From Pseudomonas sp. MRSN 12121 (lineage in GTDB: Bacteria > Pseudomonadota > Gammaproteobacteria > Pseudomonadales > Pseudomonadaceae), in assembly GCF_000931465.1 (NCBI RefSeq), contig NZ_CP010892.1, positions 6,347,388-6,411,387 on the forward strand: 64,000 nt of DNA, written 5' to 3'. The notes beneath the pieces are model-generated. The model was not told where the DNA came from, did no database searches, and saw nothing but the letters and a program-made list of their open reading frames with translations. The first letter of the stretch is position 1. Each line of letters begins with the position of its first letter. Positions 26,356 to 34,042 of the stretch are shown here, piece after piece. Position numbers and translations under genes: made by a program.

Positions 26356-26371
26356 AAGATTGATTAATCTT
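26356..26371. promoter_or_regulatory. candidate autoregulatory operator of the toxin-antitoxin pair
   Basis: AAGATT-GATT-AATCTT, a perfect inverted repeat in an unusually AT-rich stretch, overlaps the TATAAA hexamer at 26371, 22 bp before the toxin ATG. Type II systems usually repress their own promoter through the antitoxin. Confidence 0.6.
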
Positions 26372-26392
26372 ATAAAAGGCTTATATTCGTTC

Positions 26393-26647
26393 ATGAACAG
26401 CATCCTGTGGACCCGCAAGGCCGTCAAACAACTGCTGCGATTGCACAGCGCCCATCAGGTACAGATCCGCGACGCGGTGACCTTGCTCGAAGACATGCCC
26501 GATACCGGCAACGTCAAGGCACTCAGCGGCTATGCCTATGCCTACCGCTTGCGGGTGGGCAACTATCGAGTCCTGTTCGACTGGGACGGCGCTATCCGAG
26601 TGGTCAGTATCCAAGAGGTCAAGAAACGTGACGAACGCACCTACTGA
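26393..26647 (+). CDS. RelE/ParE-family toxin
   Basis: 84-aa basic protein: MNSILWTRKAVKQLLRLHSAHQVQIRDAV...VKALSGYAYAYRLRVGNYRVLFDWDG...SIQEVKKRDERTY. The YRLRVGNYRVLF core followed by V..I..V.KR..RTY at the C-terminus is the RelE/ParE signature. RelE members cleave mRNA in the ribosome and ParE members target gyrase; the sequence alone does not settle which. The gene comes before its antitoxin and overlaps it by 20 bp, the toxin-first order seen in HigBA-like systems. Confidence 0.9.
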   Translation: MNSILWTRKAVKQLLRLHSAHQVQIRDAVTLLEDMPDTGNVKALSGYAYAYRLRVGNYRVLFDWDGAIRVVSIQEVKKRDERTY

Positions 26648-26954
26648 CATCCAGATCATCAAGGGCGCGGACGGCCAGCCGGCGTTCGTGGTCATCCCCT
26701 ATGCGCAGTACGTGGCGCAGCAAAAGGAGCCGGACCTGATCCCCCACGACGTGGTCAGCCGCATGGTCGATGGCGCGACGCCAATCCGCGCCTGGCGCGA
26801 GCACCTGCACCTGACCCAGGACGAAGTCGCCCGGCGCCTGGGCATTTCCCAGCCGGCCTTCGCCCAGCAGGAAAGCGTCGCCCGGCCGCGCCGCGCCACC
26901 CGCGAGAAGATCGCCGCAGCCTTCGGCATTCGCGCCGACCAGCTGGAACTGTAA
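26628..26954 (+). CDS. XRE-family antitoxin
   Basis: 108 aa from a GTG at 26628 (VTNAPTDIQIIKGADGQPAFVVIPYAQYVAQQ). This start is chosen because GAGG lies about nine bases upstream and because the first third resembles toxin-binding domains of antitoxins. The C-terminal half is a helix-turn-helix: WREHLHLTQDEVARRLGISQPAFAQQESVARPRRATREKIAAAFGI. It overlaps the toxin gene by 20 bp. It is expected to bind the AT-rich inverted repeat upstream of the toxin. Confidence 0.88.
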   Translation: MTNAPTDIQIIKGADGQPAFVVIPYAQYVAQQKEPDLIPHDVVSRMVDGATPIRAWREHLHLTQDEVARRLGISQPAFAQQESVARPRRATREKIAAAFGIRADQLEL

Positions 26955-26987
26955 GCTGCACGCCATTCCCCGAGAAAAGGTTTTCCC

Positions 26988-27404
26988 ATGAGCATCTGCG
27001 GCATCGAGATCAAAGGCAGCGAAGCCATCTTCGCCATCGCCACCCTGCAAGACGGCGCACCGCACCACCAGGCCAACGCCTGCAAGAAAATCGCCCTGGA
27101 CGACGATGACGAAGCGGCCAACGTCAAGGCCTTCGCCACCCAGGTCGCCGCCTTCGTACGCGACAACGGCATCACCCGCATCGCCATCAAGAAACGCAGC
27201 AAGAAAGGCGAATTCGCCGGCGGCCCGACCACCTTCAAGATCGAAGGCGTACTCCAGTTGCTGGACGGCTGCGAGGTAACCCTGCTGTCGCCGCAGACCA
27301 TCAATGCGCAGGTCAAGAAGCACAATCTCGACCTGCCGGCGACGCTGAACAAGTATCAGCACGAGGCGTACAAGACCGCCTGCTCCGCCCTCTTGAAGAA
27401 GTAG
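26988..27404 (+). CDS. DUF3010 family protein
   Basis: 138 aa: MSICGIEIKGSEAIFAIATLQDG...DNGITRIAIKKRSKKGEFAGGPTTFKIEGVLQLLDGCEVTLLSPQTINAQVKK. It matches DUF3010, a family with an RNase H-like look (IEIKGSEAIFAI start). Function unknown. It is soluble with no signal peptide. Its TAG stop (27402-27404) is the TAG of the following REP element's GTAGGAGCGAG, so the REP sits exactly at the gene end. Confidence 0.85.
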   Translation: MSICGIEIKGSEAIFAIATLQDGAPHHQANACKKIALDDDDEAANVKAFATQVAAFVRDNGITRIAIKKRSKKGEFAGGPTTFKIEGVLQLLDGCEVTLLSPQTINAQVKKHNLDLPATLNKYQHEAYKTACSALLKK

Positions 27405-27480
27405 GAGCGAGGCTTGCCCGCGATGGCGTACTACCTGATCCAACGGGTTGCCTGCATCGCGAGCAAGCCACGCTCCTACA
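27401..27480. repeat. REP inverted pair overlapping the DUF3010 stop codon
   Basis: GTAGGAGCGAGGCTTGCCCG faces CATCGCGAGCAAGCCACGCTC. It lies between the convergent DUF3010 and cdhR genes. Confidence 0.87.
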
Positions 27481-27491
27481 GAGACGGCCGC

Positions 27492-28439
27492 TCAGGCCTT
27501 CTGGCTTTGGCGCCGATCCTCCCGCGGGCACTGGGCAAAACGCGCGCGGTAGCTGCGGGTGAAATAGGAGGGTGATTCGAAGCCGCAGGCGATGCTGACT
27601 TCCAGCACGCTCATGTCGGTCTGGCGCAGCAGCTGCCGGGCCTTTTCCAGGCGCAGCCCCAGGTAGAAATTGCTCGGGGTGTCGTTCAGGTGCAGGCGGA
27701 ACAGGCGCTCGAGCTGGCGCCGGGTGACCTTGATCGACTCGGCCAACTGCAGGGTGCTCAGCGGCGGCTCGCTGTGCTGCTCCATGTCGCCGATCACCTG
27801 CACCAGCTTCTTGTTGCGAATACCGTAGCGCGTGGCGACTTCCATGCGCTGGTGGTCCTTGCGCGGGCGGATGCGCCCGAGCACGAACTGCTCGCTGACC
27901 TGGATCGCCAGTTCCGGGCCGTGGGCCTGGCCGATCAGGTCGAGCATCATGTCGATGGACGCGGTGCCGCCGGCCGAGGTGATACGCCGCCGGTCGATCT
28001 CGAACAGCTCCTGGGTCACGCTCAGCTGCGGATAGGACTCCTTGAACGCCTCGATCGCCTCCCAGTGCAGGGTCACCCGGTGGCCTTCGAGCAACCCGGC
28101 CTCGGCCAGGACCACGCTGCCGGTGTCGATGCCGCCCAGGGTCACGCCTTCCACATCCAGGCGGCGCAACCAGTGCACCAGCGCAGGGCTGGCGAACTTC
28201 AGCGGTTCGAAGCCGGCCACCACCAGCAGGGTCGCGCCTTTTTTCAACGGTTCCAGGGCCGCATCGGCGTTGACCGACATGCCATTGCTAGCCAGCACCG
28301 CGCCGCCATCGGCGCTCAGTACATGCCAGCGGTACAGCTCGCCGCGAAAGCGATTGGCCACGCGCAGCGGCTCGATGGCCGAGATGAACCCGATGGCCGA
28401 GAAGCCCGGCATCAGCAAGAAATAGAAATCCTGGGACAT
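27492..28439 (-). CDS. cdhR: AraC-family regulator of carnitine catabolism
   Basis: 315-aa GATase-1-like AraC/XylS regulator. The N-terminal DJ-1/PfpI-like domain begins DFYFLLMPGFSAIGFISAIEPLRVANRF. A cysteine-less nucleophile elbow is seen as LGGIDTGSVVLAEAG. The C-terminal double HTH has LSTLQLAESIKVTRRQLERLFR and VLEVSIACGFESPSYFTRSYRARFAQCP. It is divergent from caiX across 193 bp, matching cdhR (PA5389), which activates the carnitine operon in response to carnitine. The start is uncertain: ATG 28439 has no strong SD, and an in-frame GTG lies nine bases upstream. Confidence 0.93.
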   Translation of the reverse strand: MSQDFYFLLMPGFSAIGFISAIEPLRVANRFRGELYRWHVLSADGGAVLASNGMSVNADAALEPLKKGATLLVVAGFEPLKFASPALVHWLRRLDVEGVTLGGIDTGSVVLAEAGLLEGHRVTLHWEAIEAFKESYPQLSVTQELFEIDRRRITSAGGTASIDMMLDLIGQAHGPELAIQVSEQFVLGRIRPRKDHQRMEVATRYGIRNKKLVQVIGDMEQHSEPPLSTLQLAESIKVTRRQLERLFRLHLNDTPSNFYLGLRLEKARQLLRQTDMSVLEVSIACGFESPSYFTRSYRARFAQCPREDRRQSQKA

Positions 28440-28632
28440 GGAACGCACTCGGTGACGGGCAGCGTGACCCCTGTGATACGCCGTTTCCACGCGGGGTTCA
28501 AGACGCGAGGTCGCTGCAGTGCAAGAGCCGGTCGCCGCTGTGCGTTTTCACCGCTCGCCAGCTGCGTAACGTGGCATCACCGGCGCACGAAGACGCCGGA
28601 ACCGACAATAACGACCTGCCGAGGAAACCCTC

Positions 28633-29577
28633 ATGAAACGACTGATCAGCAGCTGCGTCCTGGCACTCAGCGGTACCGTCTTTCTCAGTTCCGGCGCCAT
28701 GGCCGCCGACGCCGCCAGTTGCCAGAACGTGCGCCTCGGCGTGGTCAACTGGACCGATGTGATCGCCACCAGCGCCATGGCCCAGGTACTGCTCGACGGC
28801 CTCGGCTACAAGACCAAGCAGACCAGCGCCTCGCAGCAGATCATTTTCGCCGGTATCCGCGACCAGCGCCTGGACCTGTTCCTCGGCTACTGGAACCCGC
28901 TGATGACCCAGACCATCACCCCGTTCGTCGAGGCCAAGCAGGTCAAGGTACTGGCCGAGCCCAGCCTCAAGGACGCCCGCGCCACCCTCGCCGTGCCCAC
29001 CTACCTGGCGGACAAGGGCCTGAAGACTTTCGCCGACATCGCCAGGTTCGAGAAGGAACTGGGCGGCAAGATCTACGGCATCGAACCCGGCTCGGGCGCC
29101 AACACCCAGATCAAGGCGATGATCGCCAAGAACCAGTTCGGCCTGGGCAAGTTCCAGCTGGTCGAATCCAGCGAGGCCGGCATGCTCGCGGCGGTCGATC
29201 GCGCGGTGCGGCGCAAGGAAGCCGTGGTGTTCTTCGGCTGGGCGCCGCACCCGATGAACGTCAATGTGCAGATGACCTACCTCACCGGCAGCGACGACGC
29301 CCTGGGCCCGAACGAAGGCATGGCCACCGTGTGGACCGTCACCGCGCCGGCCTACGCCGAGCAGTGCCCGAACGTGCACCGGCTGCTGACCAACCTGAGC
29401 TTCAGCGCCGAGGACGAGAGCCGGATGATGCAACCGTTGCTCGACCACAAGGACGCCCTGGACTCGGCCAGGCAATGGCTGGCCGACCACCCGCAGGACA
29501 AGGCTCGCTGGCTCGAAGGCGTCACCACCTTCGACGGCAAGCCTGCCGCCGACCACCTGAAACTGACCAGCCAATAA
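28633..29577 (+). CDS. caiX: carnitine-binding periplasmic protein
   Basis: 314-aa substrate-binding protein of the OpuAC/ProX type. A signal peptide (MKRLISSCVLALSGTVFLSSGAMA) precedes ADAASCQNVRLGVVNWTDVIATSAMAQVLLDGLGY. The quaternary-ammonium pocket family pattern includes DLFLGYWNPLMT and FFGWAPHPMN. It has no permease or ATPase of its own in the operon. In P. aeruginosa the CaiX protein feeds carnitine to the CbcWV core transporter, here encoded at 38994-41014. It is the first gene of caiX-cdhCAB. Confidence 0.95.
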   Translation: MKRLISSCVLALSGTVFLSSGAMAADAASCQNVRLGVVNWTDVIATSAMAQVLLDGLGYKTKQTSASQQIIFAGIRDQRLDLFLGYWNPLMTQTITPFVEAKQVKVLAEPSLKDARATLAVPTYLADKGLKTFADIARFEKELGGKIYGIEPGSGANTQIKAMIAKNQFGLGKFQLVESSEAGMLAAVDRAVRRKEAVVFFGWAPHPMNVNVQMTYLTGSDDALGPNEGMATVWTVTAPAYAEQCPNVHRLLTNLSFSAEDESRMMQPLLDHKDALDSARQWLADHPQDKARWLEGVTTFDGKPAADHLKLTSQ

Positions 29578-29650
29578 CCACCCCGGACTCCGTCTGCGCA
29601 GCGCCAACCGGCTGCGCAGCGACCCACCACGCCTGTAAGGAACCCGCACC

Positions 29651-30538
29651 ATGAACCACGACGTCATCATCACCTGCGCACTCACCGGTGCTGGCGACAC
29701 CACCGCCAAGAGCCCGCACGTGCCGGTCACCCCGAAACAGATCGCGGCCGCCGCGGTGGAGGCCGCCAAGGCCGGCGCCACGGTGGTCCACTGCCACGTC
29801 CGCGACCCGCAAACCGGCAAGTTCAGCCGCGATGTCGCGCTGTACCGGGAAGTGATGGAGCGCATCCGCGAGGCGGACGTGGACATCATCGTCAACCTCA
29901 CCGCCGGCATGGGCGGCGACCTGGAGATCGGCGCCGGCGAGAACCCCATGGAGTTCGGCCCCAACACCGACCTGGTAGGCCCGCTGACCCGCCTGGCCCA
30001 CGTCGAGGAACTGCTGCCGGAAATCTGCACCCTGGACTGCGGCACCCTGAACTTCGGCGACGGCGACACCATTTACGTGTCCACCCCGGCGCAGCTGCGC
30101 GCCGGAGCCAAGCGCATCCAGGAACTGGGAGTGAAGGCCGAGCTGGAAATCTTCGACACCGGCCACCTGTGGTTCGCCAAGCAGATGATCAAGGAAGGCC
30201 TGCTGGACAACCCGCTGTTCCAGCTGTGCCTGGGCATTCCCTGGGGCGCGCCGGCCGATACCACCACCATGAAGGCCATGGTCGACAACCTCCCCGCGGA
30301 CGCGGTCTGGGCCGGCTTCGGCATCGGCCGCATGCAGATGCCGATGGCCGCACAGGCGGTGCTGCTGGGCGGCAACGTGCGGGTCGGCCTGGAGGACAAC
30401 CTGTGGCTGGACAAGGGCGTACTGGCGACCAACGGCCAGTTGGTGGAGCGCGCCAGCGAGATCCTCAGCCGCCTTGGCGCCCGCGTCCTGACCCCGGCCG
30501 AGGGCCGGGCCAGGATGGGCCTGAGCAAGCGTGGCTGA
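29651..30538 (+). CDS. cdhC: dehydrocarnitine cleavage enzyme (BKACE family)
   Basis: 295-aa beta-keto acid cleavage enzyme converting 3-dehydrocarnitine plus acetyl-CoA to betainyl-CoA plus acetoacetate. It starts MNHDVIITCALTGAGDTTAKSPHVPVTPKQIA. The TIM-barrel zinc enzyme shows VVHCHVRDPQTGKFSRD (zinc His-x-His), EICTLDCGTLNF and FGIGRMQMPMAAQAVLLGGNVRVGLEDNLWL, all BKACE signatures. RBS AAGGA lies nine bases before the ATG. It is 73 bp after caiX. A REP pair separates it from cdhA. Confidence 0.95.
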   Translation: MNHDVIITCALTGAGDTTAKSPHVPVTPKQIAAAAVEAAKAGATVVHCHVRDPQTGKFSRDVALYREVMERIREADVDIIVNLTAGMGGDLEIGAGENPMEFGPNTDLVGPLTRLAHVEELLPEICTLDCGTLNFGDGDTIYVSTPAQLRAGAKRIQELGVKAELEIFDTGHLWFAKQMIKEGLLDNPLFQLCLGIPWGAPADTTTMKAMVDNLPADAVWAGFGIGRMQMPMAAQAVLLGGNVRVGLEDNLWLDKGVLATNGQLVERASEILSRLGARVLTPAEGRARMGLSKRG

Positions 30539-30552
30539 TCCCCTGACACCTT

Positions 30553-30648
30553 CTGTAGGAGCGAGGCTTGCCCGCGATGACGCCGGTACAGACCGCACAC
30601 CAGCGTGGCACCTGACACCGTCATCGCGGGCAAGCCTCGCTCCTACAC
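30553..30648. repeat. REP inverted pair inside the carnitine operon
   Basis: CTGTAGGAGCGAGGCTTGCC faces CATCGCGGGCAAGCCTCGCTC in the cdhC-cdhA spacer. It could form a strong mRNA hairpin within the transcript. Confidence 0.87.
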
Positions 30649-30676
30649 GTCCTCTTCTATTTTCAGGAAAGTTGCC

Positions 30677-31642
30677 ATGAGCTTTATCACCGAGATCAAA
30701 ACCTTCGCCGCCCTGGGCAGCGGTGTCATCGGCAGCGGCTGGGTGTCCCGCGCCCTCGCCCACGGCCTGGACGTGGTGGCCTGGGACCCGGCCCCCGGTG
30801 CCGAGGCGGCCCTGCGCAAGCGCGTGGCCAATGCCTGGGGCGCCCTGGAGAAGCAGGGCCTGGCGCCGGGCGCCTCGCAGGATCGCCTGCGCTTTGTCGC
30901 GACCATCGAGGAATGCGTGAAAGACGCCGACTTCATCCAGGAAAGCGCGCCGGAACGCCTGGAACTGAAGCTGGAGCTGCACGCCAAGATCAGCGCCGCG
31001 GCCAAGCCCGACGCCCTGATCGGCTCCAGCACCTCCGGCCTGCTGCCGAGCGAGTTCTACGAGAGCGCCACCCACCCGCAACGCTGCGTGGTCGGCCACC
31101 CGTTCAATCCGGTGTACCTGCTGCCGCTGGTGGAGGTGGTCGGCGGCAAGCACACCGCCCCCGAGGCCGTGCAGGCGGCGATCAAGGTCTATGAGTCCCT
31201 CAGCATGCGCCCGCTGCACGTGCGCAAGGAAGTCCCCGGCTTCATCGCCGACCGTCTGCTGGAAGCGCTGTGGCGCGAAGCCCTGCACCTGGTCAACGAC
31301 GGCGTCGCCAGCACCGGCGAGATCGACGACGCGATCCGCTTCGGCGCCGGCCTGCGCTGGTCGTTCATGGGCACCTTCCTGACCTACACCCTGGCCGGGG
31401 GCGATGCCGGCATGCGCCACTTCATGGCCCAGTTCGGCCCGGCGCTGCAACTACCATGGACCTACCTGCCGGCGCCGGAGCTGACCGACAAGCTGATCGA
31501 CGATGTGGTCGAGGGCACCGCCGAGCAGTTGGGCCAGCACAGCATTTCGGCGCTGGAACGCTATCGTGATGACTGCCTGCTGGCGGTGCTGGACGCGGTG
31601 AAGACTACCAAGGCCAAGCACGGCATGAGCTTCAGCGAGTAA
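30677..31642 (+). CDS. cdhA: L-carnitine 3-dehydrogenase
   Basis: 321-aa NAD-dependent enzyme oxidising L-carnitine to 3-dehydrocarnitine. It belongs to the 3-hydroxyacyl-CoA dehydrogenase superfamily: FAALGSGVIGSGWVSRALAHGLDVVAWDP (GxGxxG), IGSSTSGLLPSEF and VVGHPFNPVYLLPLVEVVGG (catalytic His-Pro-Phe-Asn), and VPGFIADRLLEALWREALHLV. Start placed at the ATG at 30677 with AGGAAAG upstream; earlier in-frame codons would read through the REP. The product is the substrate of the adjacent CdhC. Confidence 0.96.
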   Translation: MSFITEIKTFAALGSGVIGSGWVSRALAHGLDVVAWDPAPGAEAALRKRVANAWGALEKQGLAPGASQDRLRFVATIEECVKDADFIQESAPERLELKLELHAKISAAAKPDALIGSSTSGLLPSEFYESATHPQRCVVGHPFNPVYLLPLVEVVGGKHTAPEAVQAAIKVYESLSMRPLHVRKEVPGFIADRLLEALWREALHLVNDGVASTGEIDDAIRFGAGLRWSFMGTFLTYTLAGGDAGMRHFMAQFGPALQLPWTYLPAPELTDKLIDDVVEGTAEQLGQHSISALERYRDDCLLAVLDAVKTTKAKHGMSFSE

Positions 31643-31649
31643 CGCCCAT

Positions 31650-31684
31650 CCCTGTAACCGCTGCACGCAGCAGCGGTTACAGGG
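31650..31684 (+). repeat. perfect 15-bp hairpin between cdhA and cdhB
   Basis: CCCTGTAACCGCTGC, loop ACGCA, GCAGCGGTTACAGGG. It is a perfect stem eight bases after the cdhA stop, with no T-run, so it is more likely an mRNA-stabilising or REP-derived hairpin than an intrinsic terminator. Confidence 0.7.
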
Positions 31685-31721
31685 GTTCAGCCCGCCACGC
31701 CAATTTCCGTGAGCCCACGAC

Positions 31722-32198
31722 ATGCCCGCACTCACCACCTACACCACCCGCATCAGCCCCGATTGGGTCGATTACAACGGCCACCTGCGGGACGCCTTCT
31801 ATTTGCTGATCTTCAGCTACGCCACCGACGCCCTGATGGACCGGCTGGGCATGGACAGCAACCACCGCGAAGCCAGCGGCAACTCGCTGTTCACCCTGGA
31901 GCTGCACCTCAATTACCTGCATGAGGTGAAGCTCGACACCGAGGTCGAAGTGCGTACCCGGATCATCGGCCACGACCGCAAGCGCCTGCACCTGTACCAC
32001 AGCCTGCACAAAGTCGGCGACGACCTGGAACTGGCCGGCAACGAGCAGATGCTGCTCCACGTCGACCTCGCCGGCCCACGCTCGGCGCCGTTCACCGAGC
32101 CGGTGCTGGAACGCCTGCAAGCGATCGCCGCGGCCCAGGCCGATCTCCCCGCCCCCGCCTGGATCGGCCGGGTGATCGCCCTGCCGGCGGGAAAATAA
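31722..32198 (+). CDS. cdhB: betainyl-CoA thioesterase
   Basis: 158-aa hot-dog-fold thioesterase (4-hydroxybenzoyl-CoA thioesterase type): TTRISPDWVDYNGHLRDAFYLLIFSYATDALMDRLGM carries the catalytic Asp in the WVDYNGH motif. It hydrolyses betainyl-CoA from the CdhC reaction to glycine betaine, which links carnitine to the gbc/dgc/sox genes in this window. It lies 79 bp after cdhA with a hairpin between, and 23 bp before the hydroxylase gene. Confidence 0.93.
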   Translation: MPALTTYTTRISPDWVDYNGHLRDAFYLLIFSYATDALMDRLGMDSNHREASGNSLFTLELHLNYLHEVKLDTEVEVRTRIIGHDRKRLHLYHSLHKVGDDLELAGNEQMLLHVDLAGPRSAPFTEPVLERLQAIAAAQADLPAPAWIGRVIALPAGK

Positions 32199-32221
32199 CC
32201 CTCACGCAAAAGGACCGCACC

Positions 32222-33385
32222 GTGAATACCGCCACCGCTTTTGCCGACTTCCGCAGCTACCCGTTGATCAGCGCGTTGACCGCCGTACAAGCCCTGGCGG
32301 ACCGTGTACAGGTGCAGTGGGCCGATGGCCGCGCCAGCCCCTTTCACCATCAGTGGCTGCGTGACAACTGCCCGTGCCCGCAATGCGTCTACAGCGTGAC
32401 CCGCGAACAGGTGCTGGAGATCGTCGACGTCGCCGAGGACCTGGCGCCGGCCGCCAGCCGGATCGACGCACAGGGTTGCCTGAGCATCGACTGGCAGGAC
32501 GGCCATCAGAGCCGCTTCGACCCGGGCTGGCTGCGCGCCCACGCCTATGACGACGCCAGCCGTGCCGAACGCCGCGCCCGCCGCCCGCAGAGCCAGTTGT
32601 GGGACAGCCGGTTGCCGCTGCCGGTGTTCGACTACCAGGCGCTGCAGGACGATCCGCAGGCGCTGCTGCAATGGTTGCTGGCCCTGCGCGACATCGGCCT
32701 CACGCAGGTGCGCGGCGTGCCCACCGAGCCGGGGTCGCTGGCCCAGGTCGCCCGGCGCATTGCGTTTATCCGCGAGAGCAATTTCGGCGTGCTGTTCAAT
32801 GTGCAGTCCAAGGCCGATGCCGACAGCAACGCCTACACCGCCTTCAACCTGCCGCTGCACACCGACCTGCCGACCCGCGAACTGCAACCGGGCCTGCAGT
32901 TCCTGCATTGCCTGGTGAACGACGCCGAAGGCGGCGAAAGCATTTTCGTCGACGGTTTCGCCATCGCCGACGCCTTGCGCCGCGAGGACCCCGAGGCCTT
33001 TCGCGCGTTGTGCGAGATCCCCGTGGAATTTCGCAACAAGGACCGTCACAGCGACTACCGCTGCCTGGCGCCGGTGATCGCCTTGAACGCCGTGGGCGAA
33101 GTAGCGGAGATCCGCATGGCCAACTTCCTGCGCGGGCCGTTCGAGGCGGCGGTGGACGACATGCCCCGCCTCTACCGCGCCTACCGACGCTTCATCGCCA
33201 TGACTCGCGAGGCGCGCTTTCGCCTGGTCCGGCGCCTGGAGCCTGGCGAGCTGTGGTGCTTCGACAATCGCCGCACCCTGCACGCGCGCAACGCCTTCGA
33301 CCCCGCCACCGGCGCGCGGCATTTCCAGGGCTGCTACATCGACCGCGACGAGTTGCTGTCGCGGATCCTGGTGTTGCAGCGGTAG
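32222..33385 (+). CDS. gamma-butyrobetaine hydroxylase (2-oxoglutarate dioxygenase)
   Basis: 387-aa BBOX-type enzyme converting gamma-butyrobetaine to L-carnitine with 2-oxoglutarate, Fe(II) and O2. The N-terminal zinc-binding domain shows HHQWLRDNCPCPQCVYSVT (Cys cluster) and a following His at WLRAHAYDD. The catalytic domain has the facial-triad His-x-Asp in NLPLHTDLPTREL near residue 219 and the distal His in NRRTLHARNAFDP. Length and pattern fit bacterial GBB hydroxylases. It starts at GTG 32222, with AAAAGGA ten bases upstream. It occupies the position where P. aeruginosa carries hocS, giving this strain a route from gamma-butyrobetaine into the carnitine operon. Confidence 0.93.
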   Translation: MNTATAFADFRSYPLISALTAVQALADRVQVQWADGRASPFHHQWLRDNCPCPQCVYSVTREQVLEIVDVAEDLAPAASRIDAQGCLSIDWQDGHQSRFDPGWLRAHAYDDASRAERRARRPQSQLWDSRLPLPVFDYQALQDDPQALLQWLLALRDIGLTQVRGVPTEPGSLAQVARRIAFIRESNFGVLFNVQSKADADSNAYTAFNLPLHTDLPTRELQPGLQFLHCLVNDAEGGESIFVDGFAIADALRREDPEAFRALCEIPVEFRNKDRHSDYRCLAPVIALNAVGEVAEIRMANFLRGPFEAAVDDMPRLYRAYRRFIAMTREARFRLVRRLEPGELWCFDNRRTLHARNAFDPATGARHFQGCYIDRDELLSRILVLQR

Positions 33386-33397
33386 ATCGCGTCGTCC

Positions 33398-33471
33398 CTA
33401 TCGCGGGCAAGCCTCGCTCCTACACAGCACAGCGTAGGAGCGAGCGGGCGGCGATCCGACTTGCCCGCGAA
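33398..33471. repeat. REP inverted pair after the carnitine operon
   Basis: CTATCGCGGGCAAGCCTCGC faces CGTAGGAGCGAGCGGGCGGC...TTGCCCGCGA. Confidence 0.87.
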
Positions 33472-33501
33472 AATTCTCCCAGGCGCCACCTTTCTCCCAG
33501 A

Positions 33502-33541
33502 CAAAAAAAGACCCCGATCAAGCCGTGACAGGACCGGGGCT
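33502..33541 (-). terminator. intrinsic terminator reading on the minus strand
   Basis: On the minus strand: AGCCCCG...CGGGGTCTTTTTTTG, a stem of five G-C pairs plus flanking pairs (one bulge) with an inner TCA/TGA pairing, directly followed by seven T. No minus-strand gene ends nearby; the next one to the right is gbdR, whose stop is at 34520. Confidence 0.7.
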
Positions 33542-33751
33542 GAGGAGGGTTTCTGAGGAGCCGACACGAGGGTGACCAAACCTTCGATGACCGAGCTGAA
33601 GTCCAGTGTGCCCAGTCGCCGGCGAGCCGGGTTAGCCGAAAACGACATGCTCATAGGCATCATGGACATTGCGACAATTCGCCCTTGCCGACGCTCCGGT
33701 GGGCCACCAGAATCGAACCGCGACCACGCTCCCGGAATAAGGATAAGAGTC

Positions 33752-34012
33752 ATGATGCACGCGGATCTGATTGACCAGGACGACCTGCTCGGCCACCTGA
33801 GGGCCCTGGGTTTCGAAATGCCGGCCGGCGCCACCGCCGACCAGGCCTGCGAGTGTGCCGTGCGCGGCTTGAGCGATGCCCGGGCCAAGGCGCTCAAGGG
33901 CATGGTCGAGCAGATGCTCACCGGCAATGCGACCATCCTGCCGGCCGTGCGCCAGGCCATCGACAAACAGCTGTTGCCGGCCCTGGCCGAGTACCAGAAC
34001 AACCGCGCCTGA
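33752..34012 (+). CDS. small conserved-looking hypothetical protein
   Basis: 86 aa: MMHADLIDQDDLLGHLRALGFEMPAGATADQACECAVRGLSDARAKALKGMVEQMLTGNATILPAVRQAIDKQLLPALAEYQNNRA. It is acidic N-terminally, helical, and has no signal peptide or membrane segment. RBS AAGGATAAGAG is good for ATG 33752. In-frame codons upstream to 33572 are rejected because they lack an RBS and have odd composition. I do not recognise the family. It lies 60 bp before the acetyltransferase gene, with two hairpins in between. Confidence 0.75.
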   Translation: MMHADLIDQDDLLGHLRALGFEMPAGATADQACECAVRGLSDARAKALKGMVEQMLTGNATILPAVRQAIDKQLLPALAEYQNNRA

Positions 34013-34019
34013 ACCTTCG

Positions 34020-34036
34020 CCGGGAGCCAATCCCGG
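34020..34036 (+). other. small hairpin after the 86-aa gene
   Basis: CCGGGA-GCCAA-TCCCGG, a perfect 6-bp stem seven bases after the stop, without T-run. A second hairpin follows at 34043-34071. Confidence 0.5.
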
Positions 34037-34042
34037 AGTAGA

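Larger units (their letters stand above)
33386..33751. other. intergenic region after the carnitine operon
   Basis: 366 bp with no convincing gene. It holds a REP pair (33398-33471) and a hairpin with the T-run on the minus strand (33502-33541). The stretch 33545-33740 has no plausible start/RBS on either strand, but it may be transcribed on the minus strand towards the hairpin. Confidence 0.6.

Noticed and set aside
30553..30648. REP pair as a terminator ending the caiX-cdhC transcript
   Set aside because: No T-run follows, and the downstream genes complete the same pathway, so read-through is expected.
33700..33725. Possible tRNA fragment from a GGTTCGATTC-like string on the minus strand
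   Set aside because: Only the T-arm-like string is present; no cloverleaf can be formed from the flanks.
33572..33751. N-terminal extension of the 86-aa hypothetical gene back to a GTG at 33572
   Set aside because: No RBS at the upstream start, the extra residues look like translated non-coding DNA, and a good RBS precedes ATG 33752.
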